A stretch of DNA of 64,000 bases from Vigna angularis (lineage: Eukaryota > Streptophyta > Magnoliopsida > Fabales > Fabaceae), in the NCBI RefSeq assembly GCF_016808095.1, contig NC_068977.1, positions 11,096,479 through 11,160,478 on the forward strand, read 5' to 3'. Below the pieces are notes generated by a model that saw nothing but the letters and a program-made list of their open reading frames with translations, was not told the DNA's origin and did no database searches. Position numbers and translations under genes: made by a program. Positions within the stretch are counted from its first letter, which is position 1. Every line of letters starts with the position of its first letter. Below are positions 24,096-36,075 of the stretch, piece by piece.

Positions 24096-25721
24096 TGATA
24101 AATGTGATAAATTAGCTATTATTCACACGTAGTAAAACCCTTTATTTGTCTTTTTATCAATTATTTTGTGTTGAATTTCATGAAAAGATGAAAGACTGGT
24201 ATATTGTTGTTATAAATATAGATACTTATTTGTTTTTGGGTCATTTTACAATAAGCACTTTCTGGTGGCCTAGTGAGAAAGCACTTTTTGGTGATCCTTT
24301 TAAAGTGTCGAGAGTTAAAGAGAAAGATAGTTTTTTTTTGGACGTGGGAACGAACCAGACGCTCAAGAAATGGGTTGAGGAACTTCTAAGGCTCAAGAAC
24401 TCCATATTCCTTCATCCTTTTCATCATTAAAATTCATTCTTGTGTTCTAGATGTATAGGAGTAGTTAAACTCCCTTTCATTACGGTTGAATGTAATGTAC
24501 TTAAACTCTTTGTAGTTCTTTCTATGCAATAGAATATCTTTTTTATCCCTTGTGTTCTATCCTTTTATTAACTTGCATGATGGAATATCTATGCTATTTT
24601 TGGGGTATCTAATCATTGGAAAATTCTTTGGAACCTAGACGTGGATAGAACAACCAAGAAGCATGGCTCTAGACATAGACCAAGGATCTTGGTCATTCTA
24701 AACATCTTTTCTTAATGCAAATCTTGTGTTTGAATATCTAAGGGATTAATATTTTTACATAAAGGTTTAAAACTTGTCTCTAAGGAATTAGGACTTGTAT
24801 ACTTGTGATGTGAATGCTTGAATATGTTAGAGATATATTGTGTGGATGAGTGTTTAAAGTTTCAGACATGAAGTCTTACCCCAATGAGTCTTTACCCATC
24901 TTACTTTATAATCTTTATATTAAGTAACTTTACATGTTTGTAACTTATATGAACCAATCACCGTTTATATTCATTGCTTAAACTAGTAAGTAATCATAAT
25001 TACCTAAACAAACACAAATGCCTTAGGAGACGATACTTTGACTTACAATCTATATTACTTGAATGATTTGGTGCATTTGTCAAGGAGTTAACAAGTTTTT
25101 GGCGCTATTGTTGGGGATGTTTTAGTTGTTTAGGCAAATTGTGTGTTATTTACCAACTTAGGCCTATTTCATTCATTCATTCATTCTTTACTTTTATTCT
25201 TGTACAGTTACATTGTGTTTATAATCATTGTTACTTGCTCACCTTATCCTTTCTAGTGTTTCTTGTTTTGCATGAGAAGAAGTGAGCAAGCTAACAATCT
25301 ACTCTTTGATCATGAAATCGAAAGAATAGCTCGGAGGAACAACAATAGAAAAAAAAGGTAAAACATGGAAGCTAGAGAAGCAAATTCCATGATCCATCTG
25401 TTATCTCTTCATCTAATAAAGAAAGGGAAGTTATGGTTGCAAATCCTCATGGTGAAGGTGAAGGACAAGGTAGACACATTTTTGGTAGATTATGCGATGG
25501 TCATGTGGGCTCTCCATTTCAATAGCATTGCTCAACCAATGGCGAATGCCACAAATTTGGCGATAAAGCTTGCTCTCATTCACTTGGTTCAAAACAATCA
25601 GTTAAATGGATTGTCTCATGAGAATCCTTACACTCATTTGGCCACATTCATGGAGATATGCAATACTGTGAAAATTCATCATGATACGATTTTGTCTAGG
25701 AAAGAGTACGATCTTTTTTAA
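24096..25721 (+). mobile_element. Athila/Cyclops-like gypsy relic: LTR, primer site and gag start
   Basis: The putative LTR runs 24096-25093 (TGATAAATG to GTTAACA). Six bases later TGGCGCTATTGTTGGGGA (25100-25117) resembles the tRNA-Asp primer site TGGCGCCGTTGCCGGGGA with three differences. A gag-like start follows at about 25274: MRRSEQANNLLFDHEIERIA. From 25561 comes IKLALIHLVQNNQLNGLSHE and then THLATFMEICNTVKI, the classic Athila/Cyclops gag motif (PAL-QMVQNNQF-GL--EDP--HLATFLEICDTVK). Similarity stops near 25720, and no protease or polymerase is present. The 94-residue frame at 24146-24430 lies inside the LTR and is not a gene. Confidence 0.7.
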
Positions 25722-26239
25722 ATTTGAATCCCTAAAAGGAGCAACAAAAATAAATAAGGGAAGAATGTGGAATAAGACAGAGATGGAGACGTCATAATCT
25801 AGCAGATTGATAAGTGAAGTGAATATTCACCACAAAGATAGATATTAACCTTTAATAAGAATCAGAGTTCTAATCCAAGAACCAAGAGAATCCTCTCTCA
25901 AAAATGCAAATGGATATATTATGATTCAAAACTGTCTACATATATATTTGGTGTTCCTTTATAGGTGCAAATGTTTAAGGCAACTAAGAAACCCTAAAAG
26001 AAAACCTAAAGAGATTGGACCCAAAATAACTCAAAAATTAAAAAAAATAAAACACAAAAACAAAATGTTTGCAATTAAAAGAAAATTACAAATATTTTTA
26101 ATTGCTTAAACTATTGTATAATTATGTTCCAAATCATGATCTTCATGTCCCTTAAATTCCAATCTTCATGGAGCATCATGAGCCTTTAGGAGATTTGTTC
26201 TTCCAACTATTTGCTCCTTAACCTTGTCATAGGTCCTTT
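25722..26239. other. Repeat-derived spacer
   Basis: No coding signal is recognised between the Athila-like gag fragment and the antisense gypsy fragment. It may be the remainder of either element. Confidence 0.35.
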
Positions 26240-26545
26240 AAACTACAAGGGCTCTTCCTCAAGTTCTAATTCTATAGGATTAAGGGATAGTTCTCTATCA
26301 TTCCCTCCTTCTTGAAGTGAATTTGTCTCCAAGTTAGTACCCACACCAAATGGAGACAAGTCATTAAGTTGAAACTCGAACTCACTCCATAATCATTGGG
26401 TAGATCAACAATGTAAGCATTATTATTAATTTTCTTAAAACTTGAAAAGGTCCATCTCCTCTAGGTAGGAGCTTAGGTTTCCTTTTGGAAGGAAAGCCCT
26501 CCTTCCTAAGGTGTACCTACACCCAATATTCGGGCTCAAACTTCA
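26240..26545 (-). pseudogene. Gypsy polyprotein C-terminal fragment
   Basis: The minus-strand translation from about 26545 reads FEPEYWV, RKEGFPSKRKPKLLPRGDGP, FQVLRKINNNAYIVDLPNDY and GVSSSFN. This is the hallmark segment following integrase in plant Ty3/gypsy polyproteins (GD-V-VH-RKERFP---KSKL-PRGDGPFQVL-RINDNAY--DLP). The frame is broken by stops and by a shift after GVSSSFN. Neither reverse transcriptase nor LTRs could be linked to it. Confidence 0.75.
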
Positions 26546-27660
26546 TCTTCTTCTTCCCTTGGTTTCTTCATCTTCTTTTCAATTTGTGCCTTCACTTCCT
26601 TATGCAAGTGTTAGCATAAAGTTGAAGAGAAGAAGTTTTGATGATGTCTCAAAGTCAAGTCTCAAGAGCTCTTGTTGCAAGAAAATCTTCATGAAGACTT
26701 GTTTTATATTAAAGTTTTTGTAATTTAGTAGATTTATTATAGGATGTGGTTTATCTTTGATTCTTTGTATTATTTGCCTTAGGTTGCACTAAAATGCATT
26801 TTGAATAAGAAAACCTCATTGTATACTCAGGATAATCGATTACCAACTAATGATAGTCGATTATCAGTAATCGATTATGATGATTTGCCATAATCGATTA
26901 TCACGAGTAATTATGAGAATTCTTCAACAAGTTTTTGACAGTTGTGCATTCATTAAATCCATAATTGATTACCATAAGTAGATAATCGATTATAACACGT
27001 TAAATAGCTGCCAACGAATTTTTGGAGGTATCCTTGAGTGAGATCTCTATAAATTAGATTGAGAGTCTTATTCTAACATACGAAATAAGTTGATTTCGAA
27101 ATTCTTATATGTTGTGTGCTGTGATAAGTGTTCTAGGGTTTGTGTAACCCTTGTATTGTGGCTTTGAGAACTTGGTGTTGGCATAGAGCGAGAACTTTCA
27201 TTGGAAGTGTGATTGAGTTTTGTTGTTGTTGCTAAGTTAAAGTTTGTCATCCTTTGTGAAGATTCAAAGGAGGTGTTAATCCTTTGTGAAGATTCAAAGG
27301 AGGTGTTCATCCTTCGTGAAACATTCTGAGGAGTTGTTCATCCATTGTGGGTTTTAAGGGAAGTGAGTTTCATCCGTTGGGGTAACAAGAGAGGTATTCT
27401 AACCTTAAACTGTTTTATTTTCTTTGTGATTATAGTAGTTTGTTAGTTTGAGATAATGGAGTGTTAATTCTCGGTTGAGATTAACAACTGAACGTAAGAT
27501 CTGTGTAATCCGAACCACTATAAAAATCAACTATGCAATTTTCTCTCTTGCGTACTCTTTAATTTGTTTAAATTTTTATTAAGGAATTCATATTTTACGA
27601 GAAAATTATTAAAGGTATTATTTGCGATAAGAAACCAATTCACCCCCCTATTGGTTTGTT
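26546..27660. repeat. LTR-like repeat region with AATCGATTA motifs and a 30-bp duplication
   Basis: Positions 26830-26995 hold several copies of the motif (A)ATCGATTA(T/C) in both orientations. Positions 27249-27308 are two direct copies of a 30-bp unit (aatcctttgtgaagattcaa followed by aggaggtgtt), with a third, decayed copy after them. The phrase 'aattcacccccc' near 27640 is typical of the region just inside copia LTRs in legumes, by recollection. I could not set LTR borders. The 80-residue frame at 27310-27068 is a translation of the duplication. Confidence 0.45.
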
Positions 27661-28525
27661 GAACGCGCTAACTATCTCGCTGCACCGCTCTGAAAATTGT
27701 AATATTGTTTACTATTGTAAGAAGAGAGAAAAGAGGAAAGAGAGAAACACCTAGCGAGCCTATAGACTGTATTGTATTGAACAATATCCTCTCTATGAGA
27801 GTAACCATCTAAAAGACTTGTAAGCAATTAGTTGATTACAATTCTGAAGAGAATTAAAACACTTGTTGTGTAACTCAGGCAAGTTAAGGAAATCTAGGCA
27901 GCATATCGAGGATACAAGGATTGTAGTACTAGGAGTAGTGAAACTCAACCGATCTAGGGTAACAAGAGTTATTCACTGATTGAGGATACCAAGAGTGTTG
28001 AAGAATACTACACAACCAGGAGTTTTGAAGAATATTGCTCAACCAGGAGTGGGTGAAACTCAACTAGGTAGCGTATTAGGGGATACCATGAGTGCCTAGG
28101 GATACCAGGAGTAGAGAGAATACTTAGTTGTAATATTATTGAAGACTATAGTGGAACTCTCTAAGGAGAGAGTAGACTAGATGTAGCCTAGTTAAAGTGA
28201 ACCAGTATAAAAATATTTATGCACTTATTGTTTACTTTTGTCTCGACACTTCTCTTATAAAACATGTAGTTGCATTTTAGTTTTTAATACAAGAACTTCT
28301 CATACTAAACGATTATTCATTAAAAGGAAGTTCTTACAAATACTATAATGAATATTCTTAATAGCACGTGAAAACAACTCACTATTTAAAATCATTTACA
28401 AGGAGGAGCGTTTAACAACTACTTGATAAATTTGTACTCGACTAAAGTGCTATATCAGGAAAGTTGCAAAAAAGTTTTTCCATTAACACTATTCAACCCC
28501 TAGTGTTTTTTAGGTACTTCAATGA
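27661..28525 (+). mobile_element. Retroelement fragment, relative of 10213-11000 in the opposite orientation
   Basis: It shares with the minus strand of 10225-11000 the blocks 'attctgaagagaatt', 'accaggagt' repeats, 'agtggaactctctaaggaga', 'gaaccagtataaaaatattt' and 'aacactattcaacccc'. This looks like an LTR plus leader of one copia-like family. No enzyme domain is visible. Confidence 0.5.
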
Positions 28526-31500
28526 CTAGAGCATCCTATGTGGTCTCCTCTAGCCACCTTCCTTGAGAGTTGGCTCAATCTCTTTAAAGAGCTCATAATC
28601 ACCATCATATCACTGTCAAACCGAGAGCATTCCTCCATTTCCCTCATGGCTTCCACTCAACTCACCTTCATGGACTCATTTTGATGCTTGGGATCATCTT
28701 AGCTTGAGGAGGAGACTATCACTTACCTTGCTTGGAGCCTAAAACTTTGAGGAGGAGCTATCATTTGATACCAAGAGCTTTGGTCATCTTAGTCTTCAAG
28801 AGCTAAGTATCTTAGTCTCTTTTCTTCATTTATGTATTATCAAAGTGTGTTTTCCTTCATTGTCTTGGTTTTTCATCGTTTGTTTTCTAGATTTTATGGT
28901 CATATTGTTCATTCCATCTTTGAACCATTCGATTTTCATGTTAAGTTTCCATATATGCTTAGTTTTTCTATTTTTTATTTTTGTGTGAGTGTTCTTCATT
29001 TTTGTTTTTTCATTTCACCTAATATTTGAGTCATTTTAATTTTAAACTTCATGCATGTTGTCTAGAGTCATGTCTAGTCCTTTTCATGTCATTATCTGTA
29101 AGTTTAATCTTTAAAAATGAAAAAATATGAGTTCTATAGTGTTGTTTTGTGTCCATTGAAAAATCACATGCTTTTGTAATGGCAAATCCTCAAGCTATGG
29201 TCAAACACTTTCTAAAAGAGTGGAAGTCATCCTTGAAAATGATATTAACTCTACCTTGTGGACCACCTTTGGAGCCATCATGGAGCATGGCTTGAAGAAT
29301 AGTGTAGGTTGTTTAGGCCATTATATTCGGTCATATAGTATATATTTTTTTAAGACTTGTATTAAGGCCTAATTAGGATATGATTTTGTTTAAGTTAAAC
29401 ATATAAACTAAGTGAAAAGTGTGTGTTATGTGTCATGCTTTCATTGAAGATGATTTGCCTTTTATAATAGTCAGATAACACTCTAAGATTTGAAATATAT
29501 TTTTTTATTAATAACTACATGTCTTTTCATATTGGAGAGGATTTGTAACACTTAGTATCCATACTAGAAGTGTAGTATTTTTGGCCAATGAGGGCAATGA
29601 TGTCTTTTGATTATGCTCTTTACAAATGATAAACCGGACAATGAAGTCGGAGAGTTATAGAAACTGAATCAGAAAACTCTAACATGAACGAATTCTTAGA
29701 TGGAAAAAGATAACTACTTGAAGATTTTACATAACTACCCCACGCCTTACACAACTATATATTGCTTACAGATTTTACAGCTATTTTAATTAAAGCAAAC
29801 AATTATATTTTTCTTTTTCCTTATTTCTTCTTTTGCCACTTAACATTATTGTCATTTCATTGCATCCATTAATTTATAGTAGTTAGTCAATATTTTCTTT
29901 CAACTTATATTAATTTAATATGATCCTCCTTGCTTCTGTTGCCCACCTTCACTCTGTATGAGGCCTGCGGCTTTCATGTGTTTCAGCAGACACAACATAG
30001 GAATCAGTGATGTTTTATAAAGTGGAGTCGAACTTCTACGTCACTGTCACCCTTTGTTTCCAATCGAAAGGAACTACATTAAATGTTTTTAAAACAATAT
30101 AAAACTTACATTGAATAAAAATAATTACTATAAATATAAGAATATTAATTTTTTTCTCTCTTAACATCGTTTATCGGAGTGCAAGTTCTCTCTATCTTTT
30201 TGTCCTGGTCAACATCACCTATTTTCCGATAATCACAAAGACATCCATGATTGGAAGGATTATCAATAAATAAAAAATTATTGTCGAAAAATTAAGAGTT
30301 TCGAGAACTTGAATTTGGAATTTGGTGGCATTTTGTTTTGATTTTATCGATATGCGGACTTGTCAGAATTGTCAACTAGCGGATTGGTGACTTATTTGTT
30401 TCCGTGCATTTTTGTAAGAAAGAATGCATATTGAATTATGGTGAAAATTCGACAAACACGTACGCCTCCTTTTCTACTCAACACAAATAATATAATATTT
30501 TATTTCAAAATATGGAATAATTTGAAATGAGTCTATTAAGAAAATGTAGCAATATTTTTATATTATTAGGTGTTTTAGCTCGTGTAAAATTTTTCGTGAA
30601 ACTATTATTTTACTTAAAATATTCAAAATTATACTCAATTAATTTGTTAAAATAATAGTTTGTTGAATTTCGTGCTTTAAAATATTGATTTACACATGCA
30701 TGTTAGTTTATAAAGATAAGAAGAATATTTAATTATTAAGAATCAACAATAGCAATGTATAAGTACTTAAATTGATTAAAAAGGAACAAAAGCAATACAT
30801 TGGTTTTTTTTTATAATTTAAACTATCTATAATTTAAACTATCTATTATTTAAACACTTAAAAATCCAATGATGTTGTTAATCTTCTTTTCCCTTAGCAT
30901 CGAAAATACTAGTGCAAGGTAAAGCACTATGTGCAAACATGGCATTAAGATTTAAGTGTTAGAATAAAATATAACACTTAAAATAAAAATTTTCATTTAG
31001 GTGCTTAAATTCTATAAGGTTAGAGTTAAAAACATGAAGTTTTTGTGTTTGAAAGACATTGATAAGTTAAAAACAAGAAGTTATTGTGATTAGTTTACCT
31101 AACAATAAAAGAGTATACCAAATTTTATTTCGTGTGTAAGTGAAGATATCAATTAAATAATACTTAAACTTTAAGTTAACACGTGCGAAGAATATTCTAA
31201 AACTTAAGTATGGATATGTAAAGAATGTATTCATCATCATTTATCAAGTGATTCACATCCACGTTCATAACATTATGTAATTATTTCTAGAGATTCAAGC
31301 AAAAGCTTAAATGTTCACCAACTTTTGATACATGCACATAAAATCTAGTCAAGTTAAGTTATTTGTTTAATATGTCGTGCACTTTTGCAAAGCAAAAAGA
31401 TATGCAACTTAGGAAGATAAATATTGACAACTATAATAAAAGTTGTGTAACAAAATAAAGAAAATTTAATTTCCATGGAGTGTATTTAACGTTTTTCTAT

Positions 31501-31924
31501 GTCAAAGCTCGATAGATGCTTGCAAGAAAAAGAAGATAATCAAGTGAGCTAAAGGCTAATTAACGGTAAAAAAAGGGCTTACAATGGTCATCTCATCTCA
31601 ATCTTATATAAAGACTCTCATAAAGAAGACAAGAACTAGAGTGATCATTTTACAAGTGTCAAAACTATATTGAAATTTTTTTGTGCCTAAAGATTTTTAA
31701 GAACATTATATGTGTTTATACCTAATTGAGATAACTTAATCATTATACATTAAAAGACGTTACTCTCGCTAGTGAGGTGAAACCATGATTTGTTGATCTT
31801 GTTAACCTTATTTTTGTATAAGCTAGGAGTAACTTTTTTAAGACCAAAAAAAATAAAATATCTAGAAGGGTGGTTTGTGATATGGAAAATATTAATTAAA
31901 ATAAGAAATGTCAAGTTATATAGA
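28526..31924. other. AT-rich spacer without supported features
   Basis: No gene, tRNA or bounded repeat is recognised. Frames such as 28832-29029 are short, hydrophobic and low in complexity. Confidence 0.4.
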
Positions 31925-32120
31925 AGTAAAGTGTAGTATAGTTGGTTAGATATCCTTCTCATGAGTTAGAAGTCATGTATTCTATTCTTGTTGTGTGAAT
32001 TACATGTGTTTTAATCATTTTTATTATTTATATTAATTGACCGTGTGGTGTGTCTATATATGTATTATTTGTGGTGTATGTTTATAAGATAATTGTGATG
32101 AGTTCGAACCTTGGATAGAG
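31925..32120 (+). mobile_element. Possible tRNA-derived SINE
   Basis: TAGTATAGTTGGTTAGATA (31933-31951) resembles a tRNA A box, and GAGTTCGAACCTTGG (about 32101-32115) resembles a B box. The spacing of about 150 bp is longer than in a tRNA (about 30-50 bp), so this is not a functional tRNA gene. An A-box-bearing SINE or two adjacent decayed pieces is the likeliest reading. No poly(A) or poly(T) tail or target duplication was identified. Confidence 0.3.
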
Positions 32121-32177
32121 CAAAAGTATAGTTTTGAGGTTTTGTTCCTTTCTTTTTGTTCCATTTCATGTTGATAC

Positions 32178-32500
32178 CACTATGTCAGAAAAACCTTTTT
32201 ATAGTGGTTAGAAAAGGCTTTTTATACCAATTTTTAGAACCGGTATAGAAGTAGGAGATATTCAAAGTATTCGACTTTTAATATCAGTTGTACAACCGGA
32301 ATAAAAAATGCACTTTCTATATCGATTCTGAAATTGGTATAAAAAGTTGGCTGAATAAGAAAAAATCTCAATATGAAACAACCTTTTCATACTGGTTGTT
32401 GTTACAACGGTATAAAAATGGACTTTCTACAACGGTTAAGGTTACAACGGTTAAGGTTACAACCAATATAAAAAGTGATGTGTTTTTTTTCCGATAATAA
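32178..32500. mobile_element. CACTA-like terminus with subterminal repeats
   Basis: The sequence starts CACTATGTCAGAAAAACC at 32178. It is followed by many short repeats of the type (A/C)C(G)GTATAAAAA and AACGGTT in both orientations, as in CACTA subterminal regions. Between 32425 and 32462 the phrase acggttaaggttacaa is duplicated. No opposite end was found, so this may be a truncated element. Confidence 0.5.
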
Positions 32501-32582
32501 GTCTGTATGTGCTACCATCCACATACAAACCTGCACAAAATTTAGTTCTAGAACAAATAACAATCGCATAATATAGTCCAAT

Positions 32583-32585
<3 letters not shown>

Positions 32586-32641
<56 letters not shown>
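32586..32641. repeat. (AT)n microsatellite
   Basis: An uninterrupted alternating AT run of about 56 bases. The minus-strand frame across it (IYIYIY...) is an artefact. Confidence 0.95.
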
Positions 32642-32644
<3 letters not shown>

Positions 32645-35600
32645 AGAACAAAATAACCACTGTATGTCCTACTATATACACATCAATAAATAGTTTCTAA
32701 CCTTAATCCAAGAGGGAGAAGGGGGTGAATTGGATTTAACAATTTTTCGAAAATCTTTTTCAAATCTTTAAAGAGTTCTTGAAACTTGAAATCAATACCC
32801 AAAAATTATATGAATCAACTAAGTAAAAAAAATTGTAAAAGAACACTAAGATTTATACTGGTTCAGCTTATCAAAAGCTACTCAAAAGGTATGTAAGTAT
32901 ATGAAAATTAAAGCATTAATGAAACAAGTCTCAAGTCAGGTTTCACAACTTATTTATCAATTCAAAAACATTAATCAATATCATAAAAAAAATTATTCAT
33001 TTATCATCAAAGTTAAGAACATAATTAACTATTCATTTGGTTACTTAGATTGAAATATATAATAACAGTAGATAGGTTTCATTTAGTAACGTTATAAAAT
33101 ACAATAAATCTAATCCTCGAGGAACAAAATCATTTTTAGTTTCAACATATTATGGAGTCTGATTTCATTAAATTTAATATTATTCTATCACAAGCATTAA
33201 TTTGATGTTTTATGTATAAAAGTCTTTTTAACATATTAATATATTTTGGTACTAATTTTTATATATAAAAGATAAATGCATATGATTTATTGTGCAATAT
33301 AAAATAAGCATTCTGCCTCTCTTTTTTAAGACTTAAAAAAAAGAAAAAATAATTTCATAAAAATATATTTTTCAAAAAAAAATTATAAAATTAAACTATA
33401 TGTTATTACCTTAATTATATAAAATAATGAATATATGACTTTATTCAATTATAAACGTAAAAATATTTTAATTATTTTAAATTAAAATTTTCTTTGTTAT
33501 ATTAATAATTAAAATTTTCTTTGTTATATTAATAATCTTAACAAATATTCATTATTTTTATAATCACGCTAGTTGTAAACTAATTAGAACTAGTTGAGGT
33601 TAAGTCTTTTAATATTTTTAAGGAGGGAAATTATTCTACGTATAAGTTGAATTTTGTAGGGTTAAAAAGTAAAATTCATTATAAATGGTATGATATTATA
33701 GCATCTAAAATTACTCTTGATTTTTTTCATAGTAGATATAAATATTTCATGTTTAGAGTTGTTTAGTATTTTTTAAATAACTTTGTTATGCATTTTTTGT
33801 GAATGGATTTGGTTTGATCCACCAATTTTTTATCATTCTTTTTTAAAATAATATTTTATCTACAGTTTTATAGATAAGAAAACTAATTAGAGTTACTAAT
33901 AAATATACAAAGTCTAAAAATAAAAAAGTTCAATTCTAAAATAAAACAAATATCATGTTTATTTAAATTTAAAACATATTTAAATTTATTATTTACTTAT
34001 TATAGTAGAAAATTCAAAATGAAAGGATCCGATATCACTATCCATATAGGTGAAGGAAAATCCAAACCGACACCCCTAATATTATTAAATAAAGTTGGTG
34101 GATCTATGCCTCCAATTATTGTTCTAGTTTTCAAAAATGAAATGTTCTTGTGTCATGAAGATCTACTTTTCTTCTTTTAAAGTTTAAAGAAACAAATATT
34201 TCTTTTAATAGAAGGAAAGGTTGAATTATATATTTTCATGACCTAATAGGGACAAGGGGATGCATCTAGCTGTAATAGACCTAATAGAAAAATAATTTTT
34301 ATTTTTTGCATGCTTATATTTTCATGTATTTAGTCACAAACAAAGTTGGTAATTTTGTTACCAATGATTAAAACTTTACTTTTTAAAGTATGTTTGGAGT
34401 TAAATCCATAATCATTTGAAAATTTGAAAGGGCGTAGAATAAAGTGATCCATATTTAGAAAGATGAAAGGGAGAGAACAAAAGAGAAAATGGTAAAAGTT
34501 TAGAGTATTTTGGAGAATCATGTGGCATGATATTTATGGTGAATTCAATTGTTCTTACATGGATGACTATCTCTTTTTTTTACTACAAGAAATAAAATAT
34601 CAACCTAATTTAAAAATAAAAAATAATTAATAATTATATGATATATTTTAACTAAATTTAAAGTTATTTTAAAAATTTAAAATTATCAGCATCTAATATA
34701 GTCTTTAATATTGATAAAATATTATAATTAATTTATAAATTGGTTTCTAATATTAACTACTTATTATTATTGATTTCAAATTAATCATTAGTTTAAAAAT
34801 GGTGATTAATCATAAGTACATTTATTTGTTAAATAAGTAAAGGAAAATTGTTGAATACTTTCATATCCAACCTGTTTCCTTTTAAATTAATCAAATAATA
34901 CTCTTGATAGGTAAGAAAAATTTACTAGTTTTTAATTTCTTTCCTGTCACTATTTTCCTATTTTTTTCTTTCAACTATTCAATTCATTTGATATTTTTTA
35001 AATTTACTTACATTTTCAAAATATTTCTTTTTTACTATAATTTTCATTATACACTTTTTTTCTTTATGTAATTTTTATAAGAATATATTACATTAATAAA
35101 TATCAACTCTTATTTGACAAGTTTTTATATCACGGTAATTATAATTTCTTTTTTAATTTTTATCGTTAAAAAATTATTTTAACTTTCAATCTTTATTAGT
35201 ATTTTATTTTCTTTACTATAATTATGTAATATTTTGATAAAAATATTATTTAATTAATATTTAAGATAATTAGCAAGAAATTAAAATGAAAATGTAACTA
35301 TGGATATATAAGTTATATACGTGTAAGACAACTTTTCCACTCATATGAAACAAACATGGAGATTGTACCCTTTCAAATTTCTTCCTCTACTCTGTCACAA
35401 AAATATAGACTTCCGAAAATTTTAATCCAAAATAAGGGTGGATAGTTTTTTGGAAAGATATTTCCATAATTGATGAGTGTCTTCCGGAAATTTATTTCCA
35501 AAAAGTTAAATCCAAAAATTGGCATATTGATCGAGTGCAGAGAGAAATTTGACAGCATACAATAAGAAACACAGATGATTTTTGTTTTTGTCTGTATCAA

Positions 35601-36075
35601 TGTGTAAATACAAGAAAAAGACATTCAAAAGACAGTATATCTGACTGAGAAATTCTTGAAGTTTAACAAAATGAGACTTTCAACATTTTTTGTTTGTGCA
35701 TCAAAGTATCCCTTGGTGGTTTGTGGCTAATACCTGCCGCTCTTGCAGCTTAAAGTCTTGCAGGTTTCCTTCCAGTGAAGGAAGGGAGACAATGATAAAC
35801 ACAAAGCAAAAATATCTGAGACACTAGAAAATGATTTTAGCAAAAACAAATTATCTTAATGATTGCATTTAGATCAAGCTGTTTGATTTTACAGGCCATA
35901 CAAATGCATATTGCTTTCAATCATTTAAGGTACAGCTGAGTTATGGACCTAAAGGAAACAGAAAACTCACTCAATATATTCATTTAGAAGTGGCATCATT
36001 ACCTGAAGAGTGAAATTAGATTACCTGCCAAGTGAATACTAGCAGATAAATTATTCTGGATACAGTTGTAAGAGA
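32642..36075. other. AT-rich intergenic DNA and 3' flank of the ABHD17-like gene
   Basis: No gene is recognised between 32642 and about 35650. From about 35700 to 36075 the base composition is more balanced and probably represents the 3' untranslated region of the minus-strand hydrolase gene ending at 36076. A small direct duplication of attaaaattttctttgttat occurs at about 33481-33538. Confidence 0.45.

Noticed and set aside
24146..24430. 94-codon frame at the start of the Athila-like LTR
   Set aside because: Lies wholly within the putative LTR, has no recognisable domain and no codon evidence beyond being open.
31925..32120. Possible tRNA gene
   Set aside because: A- and B-box-like words are about 150 bp apart and no cloverleaf arms pair. 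Kept only as a possible SINE.
32457..32681. Membrane-protein-like frame with an IYIYIY run
   Set aside because: Caused by the (AT)n microsatellite at 32586-32641.
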